Source of the DNA: Ischnura elegans
Lineage: Eukaryota > Arthropoda > Insecta > Odonata > Coenagrionidae
Direction of reading: 5' to 3'
Assembly: GCF_921293095.1 (NCBI RefSeq)
Contig: NC_060251.1
Location: 42,203,644 to 42,267,643 of the forward strand
Length of the DNA: 64,000 nucleotides
Position numbers and translations under genes: made by a program. This document shows, in pieces, positions 12,101 to 24,100 of this stretch; the stretch's first letter is position 1, and every line of letters starts with the position of its first letter. The notes below the pieces were generated by a model that saw only the letters and a list, made by a program, of their open reading frames with translations, was not told where the DNA came from and searched no databases.

Positions 12101-15100
12101 TCGTGCCACCATGTACAGTGTTCCTGCCACAATCGACATGATGAAACAGGTAATTTTGATGGTTTGAATCTCCTAAGAATGGTTTTTAATTGTTTAAGTT
12201 ATGAGTTATCAATCTGCAAGTGGTTGATATCTGCATTCTAAATTTAAAACAGAGCTTACTTGTCTGATATGTATTTGTTGAATTTTTACCTTTGATAGGA
12301 ATGTTATTCTTTTGAGTGACATCAATTCTTCAATGTAATCAGATAATTCTTTGACATTTACTGTCTGTAAAAAAAAGCAAGATACTCGAGTTTGAGGAGC
12401 TCTAGCGTCTAAATGAAGCAATCGATTTCAATGCAATAAAAAGCATACGAAAGAGAATTTAGTTCTACGTTATATCATGTACTTTAAAAATTCTTCGGCT
12501 CAATAGTATTTCCTGTACTTAATTTTTTCTCGAAAAAGTACCCGTTTTTTGCGCGTAAAATCAAGATGCCCAACTTTGAGCGCTTGGCATTCCCGTAGTT
12601 TTTGTTCCTATAACTTGCAATTTTGATATAAAGAAGCCACATCTATTACTAGCAGTTTGCCGAAAACAAATTGTTTATACTACAAAAATTAACGGAGTTG
12701 TTGTAAACAACGCAAACCTCTGCTAACTTCGAAACAAGTGAGTCAATTGAAAATTGATTGGTACTGTTGTCTTCCGTAGAATGTTCGTAATGTATATACG
12801 TAGATCATAAACGTTAAATGTAAGCAGTATATTCAATATCTTTTTATAATTATTTTTGTTTTTAGCTCTTGTTGTCGCCTTCTCCCTGCCTGACGGGGAT
12901 GGGCTAAACAAAGCAACAGAAAAGAGAAAGTCTCTCGAAGTCGTGCGCAGTTGCCACATAGCGCATCGTGACTCACAGTACTCTAGCAGTTAATGAATCA
13001 TTCGCTGGTTGCTTTAAAATGTTTACCTTTAGGGATGATTCGACTATTGTTAGTGCAGATTCCCTCGGTGAATCAAGCGTCCAAGAACGGGTTTTTCGGA
13101 GACGGAAGTCCAAATGGTATTGAGTGCAATTTGCTTTTTTCGCTGCGAAGCAGAAAAAAAGTATGGACAAAAGATATCCTGTGTATCAAACAGTGTCTGA
13201 TTGTCTTGGTATCAGCTTGATATCAGTGAAAAGAGTCGCGGCTAAACAGAAGGATTATGAATTTTTACCATCCGATAAAATATACGCTATTATGGCTTAG
13301 AATTTACGTCGTAGAAAAGCATTTTGATGAAAGCTCAGCCCAACCTGACCAAGTTTACCTGAAGGGTGCAACGACGATACTTTCATCGTGCGAGTCGGTC
13401 ATTTAAAGGAAGTGCGCCCTCTGCTGAGTCGGTGGCAACCACGCGCCTCTTTTCGCCTCCCCCTCCCACGACGGAGCTGCCGGTACGCGCATAGATACAT
13501 CTAGATAAATAATAAGTGATATTGACGTTATTATTGATATTTAATATACATTTCATATGTGCTTGCATTACTGACATTCTACGGAAGACAACAGTACCAA
13601 ACAATTTTCAATTGACTCACTTGTTTCGAAGTTAGCAGAGGTTTGCGTTGTTTACAACAACTCCGTTAATTTTTGTAGTATAAACAATTTGTTTTTGGCA
13701 AACTGCTAGTAATATATGTGGCTTCTTTATATCAAAATTGCAAGTTATAGGAACAAAAACTACGGGAATGCCAAGCGCTCAAAGTTGGGCATCTTGATTT
13801 TACGCGCAAAAAACGGGTACTTTTTCGAGAAAAAATTAAGTACAGGAAATACTATTGAGCCGAAGAATTTTTAAAGTACATGATATAACGTAGAACTAAA
13901 TTCTCTTTCGTATGCTTTTTATTGCATTGAAATCAATTGCTTCATTTAGACGCTAGAGCTCCTCAAACTCGAGTATCTTGCTTTTTTCTACAGACAGTAA
14001 GCAGGAAGGTGTTCAGATGCCTGATCTTGTTGATTTGGTGTTTTAAGCTAATTATTATAATAATAACTAATAAGCTATTTAAAATAAATATGGTGTTAAT
14101 AGTGGTAAATAAATTAAAAACAGTAATAATTGATCTCGGTTTTAAATGTCTAAGCTGTAGTATGTGTTTTTGTCATTTTTTATAGCTCGTACAATTAATG
14201 GAACAGGGAAATGTATTGTAGAAGAGGTAATAGTCAACTGCTGTGTTGTAAACCCTATAAATTAATAGTTACTATCCTGACGAGTATTAATGTTTGCTAT
14301 AAATATTTAATTTTGATCCCATGGAAATCATGTGACTAAAAAATCAAGATTTATTTTTTGTGAATCGGCTTCACAGTGAAGATTTTGGACCAATAACTGA
14401 ATTTTTCTCTGCATCTTAACTGGAAGAGTTGGTGTAATATTTGATAAAATAATGATTTTAGAGGCCTACCTGAAGAACATGCTTAAGTAAATTTACTTTT
14501 TTCTTCCTGGAAAGACTGCGGTTCCATTTGGTCTGGTGATCAGTCCTTTGGCACGGCAAGCTGTGGAGGAGCCACCACCTCCTGTTGTTGACATGGGGGA
14601 GCTTGGTCCTGTGCGTTGTATTAGGTGCAAAGCATACATGTGTCCGTATATGCAGTTCATGGATGGTGGTCGCCGTTTCCATTGCAATTTCTGCAGAGCT
14701 ACCACTGAAGGTTAGGACATATTTTTCTTTAGTTTTTTCAACATTGATAGTACTGCTTGTGTTGAGGAACCAAATTGCATGTAATTTAAGTGAATGATAT
14801 AAGTGACAGATAAAAATACAGTAGAACTGCAATATGATGAACAGGTGAATCTAGTATACATTAACACCACCAATCCCTATATCTTGTCTCTTGTCCTTCA
14901 ATATTTGACTTTTGTTTAGCACTTTCAATTTCCTTGGGCTCAACTTTCAATCATCGTAAAGTAATTTGGAATGTAGAGACTGACCGGGGCACCCTGCATG
15001 TAGCAAAAGAAATGCTTGGTCACTGTCACCAGCTAATTCTATGGTCATTATGAAAGCCTGTTTGACACAAGTGAAATTTTTTTAATTTCTAAGTATGCTA

Positions 15101-18100
15101 CGAAAGGGTAGATTTGGCCTAAGAATAACATGCCATCGGTAAAGAAATCTGATTTTATATTATACCAATAATGGTAACATTTTGTCTAGTGACTCTTTTT
15201 CTCTCATTGCACCTCTTTGGGCATTAATGTAATATGCTCATTAATCGTAGTTAAAAAGTTAATGTTAATAATGGCCCAGATATTAATGAATATTGTGGGC
15301 ATTGTTGAAACTTAATTCACAAGCTACAACATCATTGAAATGTTTTGAAAACATTTTAGATTTCGACTGATGAATTTCAAAATTATGAGTTCAGTTTTGC
15401 TTGATTTATGAAACTTTATTATACTGCAGTATTGCAGTTCTACTGTAAACATATCGTCATCAGGACGATTACTGAATGGAATAGACTCCTTGTAGAACTG
15501 TATAAGCCCTACCCTAACAACATAAAGATTTTCAAGAAGAGGTGTTAATGATTTATATTGGAAAATTAATATTGTTGTACACCCATGTCTCGTATAGCGC
15601 AAGGGATGCGTTCCTTGGGGTCTTTGCGCTATACGAATTTGCGTTATACGAGAGCGTTTTAACATTGGGAAGATAGGGATGCGTTCCTGGTAGCATAGGT
15701 CTTGGGTATAGAATTTCCTCTAAAACATCTATATTCCCATAAAAAGCCTTAGAAAACATTACTTATATGAATGTCTATAGTTTAAAACATCTTTAAAGAT
15801 AGTATGCACACATTTGAAGACTTTTATTCACGTTTAAAAAAATTCTTACATGCTTTTGAAATTCCGTCCTGTCGTGCGGGTGGGCTAACATTTGCTATCT
15901 CAGGGGATCGTAATGCATTGCCGACAGTTGACGATTTTTCAAACCAGTCGAAAAACAACTGTTGTGTCACCCAGGCCCTTTTGTCGCTCATTGAAATGAC
16001 AGGCAAATGCTACTTTGAATGCCATTTCATAGCTAGCGGAGTTTATGAATGATAAATCATTTTAATTTGAAGTCCTCCGAGTCTTTAGCAGCTACGTGAA
16101 ACAGTCTTTAAATGCCTTGAAACCTGACCCAGGTTTTCCTTTCCTGAAAATGAATGAACGAGAATGCATTCTTTTCCAAAAGAATATCGTCTCGTCAACA
16201 CTAAAAACTAGTTGAGGGGGAAAGGAGCCACTTTCAATCACAGCTTGGAGTTCATAAGAAAATGTTGTGGTGACTGCGCTATCAACACTTGCAGATTCAC
16301 CTGATATCGCCGCATTGAAAATACCAGCTTGCCGTTTAAATTCTGGAACCAACCGGATCTTTCACTAAATGTCTCGGAGCGATTACCACTCTCGTCTTTT
16401 TGTACTAATTCTCTATGAACTTTCCGTATGTGTAGACCGCTTGGTTGAAGTTGGTGCGGCTGAGGTCACTGATGTTTTAACTTCGTCTTTAGTCAGAATA
16501 AGGCAACGTGCGTTTAAACTTCGTCTTTAGTCAGAATAAGGCAACGTGCGTTTAAACTTCCGTGCAATATCGCTTTGACGTTCTCCATTTTCAAAGCAAT
16601 TGACCTCTTTCAATTCCTCTTCTAGGTTTATAGTTTTTCTTGATAAATTCTTGATTTTTCTATACGCATTCCTATTTTTTGGCATATTCTCTTGGTTTTT
16701 ACTCTGTATGGCTCTATCTAAATCACCTTCCACTGCTGAACTGTATTCCTGAGAAGCAGAAGGCCTACGACTGCGGGGAGGGAACGAAGCCATTGTGTTT
16801 GAGACTCTATAGCGGACCCTTTTATGTGTTGATGCTATTCATGCGCAACTCGGCCCCCGCTCCATTTCTCCCCCGTGAATACCGATGACCTTGAAGGCTT
16901 TAGCGTAGACCCTCTACCTGGAAGTCAATCCCCCGATAACCTATGACGGCAAAAATACGTCTCAAACCGTATTGCTGAAAAATATCATTTCCACCAGCCC
17001 CATGCTTAATGAACGATCTAAATTATTTATTATCATTCTGTTAAGGAGACGAGATAAATTACTTCGGTAGGCCAGCTATCTGGACCCAATGACGAGTAAT
17101 ACTTTTGGCCATTGCACAGCAATGGATTTCGATCAATATGTAAACAAAAAAGAAGATTTGAGGCAAGCAATAATATTAATATGCGTAAAATGATAGAAAT
17201 TTCGTGTGTACTTAGCGCAAGTTCACGTTTTATCACAAGAGCGTTTAAGATTTTTGATTAGGCTACACTGCGTTGCAATGTTTCCCCGAGGAACGAATTT
17301 GCACTATATCGAAATTGCGCTAATCGAAATTGCGCTATACGAGACATGGGTGTATTTAAAATATTCGCTTTCTTGCTTCATTTTGGTGATGTATTTTTCA
17401 TTTACTATATTTTTTATATTTTATTTTACATAAACTGTTACCACCTGGCAAATAGCCAACTTTTAACTTGTACAATGATAATTTAATATAATCCAGAATT
17501 TGATGGTGGGAAATAATGGTCGCAAAAAAATAATGAAAGAGCTAAGTATTGTTTGGCCTTGGTCTAAAAGTAAGGGTTTTGATTTTTGGATGACTCACTC
17601 TCCTTTCCTATGGTGTTATTTGAAAGATAGACAGTGTTTTTTATTATTAAAATTTAGATTTTGATGTTGTTAATTTAGATGGTGTTCGATTTTTCTTCTG
17701 ACAGTGCCACCCGAGTATTTCCAGCATCTGGACCACACGGGTAATAGAGTGGATAGGTTTGAAAGGCCGGAGCTCATTTTAGGATCATATGAATTCGTGG
17801 CAACCAAGGATTACTGCAGGGTAGGTCAGCTTTTTTATGCTGTAACCACCTGAAGAATTTTTTTTTATTTTCCTGCTGTTATTTACATCTCAAGAATTTT
17901 TTCTTGTTCTCAACTTTTCCATTAGTTGACTTTAGTATAAAATTTTGATGCCTTTACATCAACTTAGTTCATTAAGTGGAGTTAAAATATTTGGAAGTTG
18001 ATTAAATTATCTGAACCATCCAGTTGGATAGGCATCTTTTTCATGCCTAATTATGTACACCATAAATTAAGATTATTTAACATTTTTTCTTAAATACTTA

Positions 18101-21100
18101 TATCTTAGCTAGGAATTTACTTTGAGATAAACAACACTATTATTCAATCCTTTCAATTTTTATTTGTTTCAAATTATTCCTTATTTACTGGGCATGCCAG
18201 CAGCATTAAACCTTCAAAATTATAAAGTTTGTTCTTTATCAAAGTGTTTTTCATCTCTCATCATATGAAAGATCTCTGTATAAAGTACTTACTATAGTAT
18301 TAAGAATTATTTGTACCTTAAATGCTTAGACGAATTAAACTGTATGAAAGTAGTCTTTGATGTCAGACTTAACGGTTGCATTATTTCTTTTTCAGAATAA
18401 TGTTTTTCCTCAGCCTCCTGCCTTCATTTTTCTCATTGATGTTTCTTATAACAACATAAAATCTGGAATGGTGCAGCGTCTTTGCCAGGAAATGAAAGGA
18501 ATTCTCAAACTTTTACCAAAGGAATATGGTGCTGAGAAGTCATCCATGAAAGTTGGCTTCATTACATACAACAACACAGTTCATTTCTATAATATTAAGG
18601 TAAGAATGGCTTTCCTTTCAAACGATGGCATATTAACTAAATTCATGGTCATATATATAGTTGCATGCTTAACTTAACTAATTCTTTAGGGAACTTGCAG
18701 AGAAATATTAGACAAAAAACCATTGTGTATCTAATTAAATGAAGGTTAGCTTAGATGTTCCGACGCACAAGTTTAAATGGTGGTTTCTTTTTCATTATAT
18801 ATGGTAAATATCTAGCTGGCTCTTTCGGAAATGGTTAAGAATTGGTACACCTCATAGAGTCACACAAGAGACTGAACTTATTTCATAATATGTATATGGT
18901 TAACTCTCGATAAGACGACGCAGGATACAGTAAAACTTTGATATTAAACAGTTGGAGGGACCTATATAAGGGCACTGTGTAAAATCAAGAGTGGCTATTG
19001 AGGAGGAGTATGCTTTTTAGGATAACACTTGCTCATTATTTTTAGAACGCTTCATCGTCCAATTTTGTATAGTTCTGATTTATGGGAATACAGTAGACCT
19101 CACTTATGAAACTTGGCGGTCCCGGCAAAAAGCCTATGTTAAATACATGGTGCTATTGGATAATACAAAGTTTTGAAAATACGAAATGTTTTGAAATTAT
19201 GAACATCGGGCTCGGTCCCCAGGGGCAAATGGAATTTGGTTATATGAACTGCGGCAAAAAATTTGTCAACAAAACTAGTTATGCCGGTGCAAGTAGCTAA
19301 AAGAAACAGCTCTTCTGACTGTGGTCCATCAAAAGTGTGAAATTGTAAATGATAACACAACTTTGGAGGATAAGGGTTTGCCTAAAAACTTATGGTGGGA
19401 ATCAAGGGGAAGTAGGAGTTCTGTAAATATGTTGTTGGCTTAAGGCCCTTTACCCACCCTTCTTTCTCGTGCTCTCTTCACCTCTCGTTATGCTTGACTA
19501 CAGGCTATCAGGTTATCATGCAGGCAGGTTATGCTTCCTCAAGGAATCCCCATCCTGCTCATATTTATCCTACCAACTGGGAACATTCTCCGACCTAAAT
19601 ACCTAAACGCCATTATGATGATAAAAAAATAGTCTCATGTCTATGCATGTCGCAATTAAAATTAATGAAAAAGTTGACGCCGTATGATCACAATGAAGAC
19701 AACAAAATATACAGCCATCACAAAGCCTCGAACCCTGGTCCCCCGGGTGGTAGCCTTAAACGCAACCACTACCCCACCTGGCCCATCTGCTGAGTGGTGC
19801 GATATCATGGAACTACAACCGGCTTGTGAAAAGTACCGCATGAAAATTAATTAATTACAGCCAAACTAAGGCCCATTCAACGGAACCACTACTAGTTCAG
19901 GGATGTGTTCACCATTCCTAAGGCCATAAAAAATACGGCATTGATAAAGGCAGAGCAAGTTTCGTGGTCTCCCCTTGTGAATCACAGTGAAAATAACTAA
20001 TTAAAAAGATTGTACTTTCACCTGACTATACGGAAGGAACTACAAATATTAATAAACGAAGGTTATTTTGGAAACAGGCGAAGACCCTTGTTTTTTTCTT
20101 TTTTTTCTTGTCACTGAGCGCTAGAGGGTGACATAAATGACAGTTAGGTCGGCTGCCATTTAAATTTCATAGGCATTGGAAACAAATACCTATCTTATGC
20201 GTAGATAATATGTAGTTGCTATTCACTACCGGCCACAAATTTCTTAGATTAAATTCGTTCACAAAAAGTTTCAATTCGTTATTTGATTGTTGTGTAATAT
20301 TTCCAAGCCTGCCGCGTGAACGGCGGTGAAATATACAACAATTGCCATGAGAAAAAATTCCCCTGGACCGGGAATCGAACCACGGACCTTTGGCTTTCCG
20401 GGCCACTGCGCAGACCACTACGCTATCCAGGTTCTTTAATTCTCATGGCAATTATACCGAGGCTCATGGCACTAGGTGTTACATGGCGAGGGCCTAACAC
20501 CTAGTGCCATGAGCCTCGGTATAATTGCCATGAGAATTAAAGAACCTGGATAGCGTAGTGGTCTGCGCAGTGGCCCGGAAAGCCAAAGGTCCGTGGTTCG
20601 ATTCCCGGTCCAGGGGAATTTTTTCTCATGGCAATTGTTGTATATTTCACCACCGTTCACGCGGCAGGCTTAGAAATATTACACATACCGCTTTGCGCGG
20701 CTTTAGCGCAGGTATGAGGCTCTCAACCGGTTGTGTCTTCTTGGAAGTCCTTTCTCCCTCGCGTTGCCATCCTTGATGGACCGCGAGGGCCTAACACCTA
20801 GTGCCATGAGCCTCGGTATAATTGCCATGAGAATTAAAGAACCTGGATAGCGTAGTGGTCTGCGCAGTGGCCCGGAAAGCCAAAGGTCCGTGGTTCGATT
20901 CCCGGTCCAGGGGAATTTTTTCTCATGGCAATTGTTGTATATTTGATTGTTATTTAAAATAGGTGGGAATTTATTTAGTGCTAAGATCGTTGGTTTTTTA
21001 CTATAAATACTCAGAATTTTAGAGTGGTATAATTATTTAATGATCTTTCACAGTGTAAAATCAATAATAAAAACAATTTTCTAAGATTTAGATCGTAAAT

Positions 21101-24100
21101 AACCACTGAAAACATTTAAAAAAAAGGCCACTTAAGACTAAAAGGGGTGGTGGTAACAATAGCAAAAATTTTTTCGTGACTTATTGAAAAGGTTTGAAAT
21201 GACAAAATTCGATTTATATTATGAAGTGCTAATTTTCCAGTTCTGCTGACTTTGTATAATCGAGAGTTTACTGTGCATACGTGTATGAAAATATAGGTTT
21301 TAATGATATTGAATGTATTGCTTTTCAGTCAATTTTAGCGCAGCCGCAAATGATGGTCGTCGGTGATGTTCAAGATATGTTTATGCCTCTTTTGGATGGA
21401 TTTTTGTGTGATCCAGAAGAATCAGCACATGTTATTGATAGCCTAATGGAGCAAATTCCAGCCATGTTTGCAGAAACTAGGGAAACTGAAACAGTTCTAG
21501 CCCCTGCTATCCAGGCAGGTTTGGAAGCATTAAAGGTAGGTAGTCTTAAAAAAGATTTGGTTTTCTGTGGTTAGATGATGGCAAGTGATATTGCTTAAAG
21601 GAAGAGCATTTTCAAACTAAAAAAAAAAACATCTGCATGATATTTTGAAAGGTTAGTACATATTTGTTCATTTGGATTTTTTTGGTGATGTCTTTCCATA
21701 TTTTCTTTCTGATGATACTATAGTATGAACCAATTCATCTCATCAGTTAAAGCTTCATAATACTAAGTCACTGCCATATTGTTTTTTAATGATCATTTTT
21801 TTCATAAAGAAATATCCTTTTCTAGAAATGACATGCACTACCCCTCTAATATTTCAATGCTCTTAACCATTATCTGTGTTGCAAAGAAGTGACTATTCAT
21901 GAATTGCTTGGAAGAATAATTTTATCTTATGTAGCTGCATATTTATATGTAACATGTTATTGGTTCATTGTATTAAATCATTTTTTCTTAGGCTGCAGAG
22001 TGCAACGGAAAATTACTCGTATTCCATTCTTCACTACCCATTGCTGAAGCTCCTGGAAAATTGAAGAATAGGGATGATAGGAAGGTATTGGGAACAGAGA
22101 AAGAAAAATCTGTGCTAGGTAAGCCATTGATTGCGAGCTGTTACGTTTTTGCTAAGCTCACTTGAGTGAGTATAGCACATTGCATAAATGTCATTATAAA
22201 CAGTGATTGGCTGTATGCTGGCATAAGGATATGATGGACATTTAAAAAAATATGGATATAGCGAGGCCAAGAAGTCAACCTTTATCAACCTTACATGAAT
22301 TTTAATTTTAGGTCCCCAGAACAACTACTACAATAATCTCGGACAAGATTGTGTGATGGCTGGGTGTTCTGTTGACTTGTTCATCTTCAACAACTCGTAC
22401 ATTGATTTAGCTACAATTGGCCAAGTGAGTAGGCTCACTGGTGGAGAAATCTTCAAGTACACATATTTTCAGGTAATTTACTTCTCTATTCTTGCTCATG
22501 GTTATATAATTATGGTTATAATTAGTAATTCTAAAAGATTTTTATGCCAATTGAATGAGAGTTTGGAAGTATTTACTCATTATGCCAGTCTAAATAGCTT
22601 TAAAATGAGTCATATTTTTAATCAATAATATTATTTTGTTGTGTTGTATCACCATCAATATTTTATCACGGTCTTAAAAACCCTTAGGCTGATTTGGATG
22701 GTGAGAGGCTCATAGCAGATATTAAACGTGATATTGAGAGGACTGTAGCTTTTGATACTGTGATGAGAGTCCGAACCTCCACTGGTGTCCGAGCAACAGA
22801 TTTCTTTGGTCACTTTTTCATGGCCAACACAACTGACATGGAAATTGCCAGCATTGATTGTGATAAGGTGAGTTACAAACCTAATTTTTTATAGCTTAGA
22901 AATGCATTCTGAATGTGATGAATGATTGTGTAGGTAATTGATCTGCCTGAATGCTAAGTTTTTATGTTGGTGTAAAGATGTCTTATAAGTGGGTAAATTC
23001 ATGCTTTGGGAGAATCAAGTTAGTATCTTAGTGGAGTGAATTTCAATATCCTTTGATGCAAGTATTATTCCTGAGCAGTTTAATTATACTCTATTTATTA
23101 TGTCATCACTCTCGCACAGTATTAGTTTAAGTATTTTTGAGGACTGTGAAGAATTTTCTGTATAACAATTGTATAATTTGCAGTACAGCTCCGATCATTT
23201 CTTTTTTTTTTAATTTTTTATTACATACATTATCTTCTTCAAATGAAGTCATATCACTTAATGCTGATACAATTTAACTATCATTATTGTTGATACTATG
23301 AGAGAATAGAAAATAGTTCATTTCAAGTAAGTTGCATTAAGGAAGGTTGGGCCAGCTTGAAGCTTGTCTGTAATTATCAGGTAATCATTGAGACCAAGGA
23401 TAATAGAATTTCTTCCTTCAGTACCAATTTTCCTCCGACGTTCATCACGGTAAGGTTTGCTCACTTCAATTGGGGTAAGTTTGAAATCACCCCACGCGTT
23501 TGAACAAATACAACCACTAGGGTATACTTTGTAATAACTGACGAAGTCCACATTTTGATTAAGGTGTTTAGGGGAAGGGATATTGAAAGGTTTTCTAATT
23601 TCATATTTTTTAATTGTAATTACGAAGTTTTGAGATGATTGATTGTGATTAGCGGTTGCTGAGATTGTGTCAGTTAGCTGCTATTTTGTACTGGTAAAAT
23701 AAATTGAACACCCACATTTTATGCAATTGATGAAAATCTTAAAATTTTATTCTCAGGGTGTTGCAGTTGAAATTAAACATGATGACAAGCTGACAGAAGA
23801 AGATGGTGTATATGTACAAGTTGCTCTTCTGTACACGTCATGTGGAGGACAAAGGCGGCTGCGAATATTAAACTTGTCTTTAAAAATCTGCACCCAGATG
23901 GCAGACCTCTATAGAAGCTGTGACTTGGATACCATGATTAACTTCTTTTCTAAGCAAAGTAGGTGCCAAGGAAGTTTTTTGCGGCCCATTTTTTGTTCTA
24001 AGTGCTTATTCTGGTTTACTATGTTTCATTTAGTAAATAACACTTTTTTGCCAATTCTGTGGTGTTTTAATATGTTGTTAGGCTGTAGTTGCATTGTATA

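Larger units (their letters stand above)
20281..20951. repeat. tRNA-like palindrome cluster: three copies flanked by an 11-bp direct repeat
   Basis: The arms 20291-20481 and 20495-20685 are inverted copies with about two mismatches around a 13-nt spacer. A third copy (20783-20940) is direct to the second. Each holds a tRNA-like core flanked by AATTGCCATGAGA and its inverse. The string ATTTGATTGTT occurs at 20281-20291 and 20941-20951 and could be a target-site duplication; ATTT may partly belong to the element. Confidence 0.75.
18600..21328 (+). other. Sec24 intron 7, repeat-dense
   Basis: It holds, in order, Tigger-like terminal fragments (TACAGTAAAACTTTGATATT near 18927 and CAGTAGACCTCACTTATGAA near 19090), a body-plus-tRNA repeat (19720-19985), the tRNA-like palindrome cluster (20281-20951), and an end near 21250 whose reverse complement, AGTAAACTCTCGATTATAC, resembles TTAACTCTCGATAAG near 18900. 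The last pair could be the ends of an older element that received the others. Confidence 0.55.

Noticed and set aside
12209-14185. Two proteins sharing the same 21 N-terminal residues
   Set aside because: The identity comes from the inverted arms of the transposon at 12361-13997, not from related genes.
20365-20911. Three functional tRNA genes
   Set aside because: The acceptor and D arms pair, but the T stem is broken, the anticodon GGA would need a tRNA-Ser variable arm, and all copies share the same repeat flanks.
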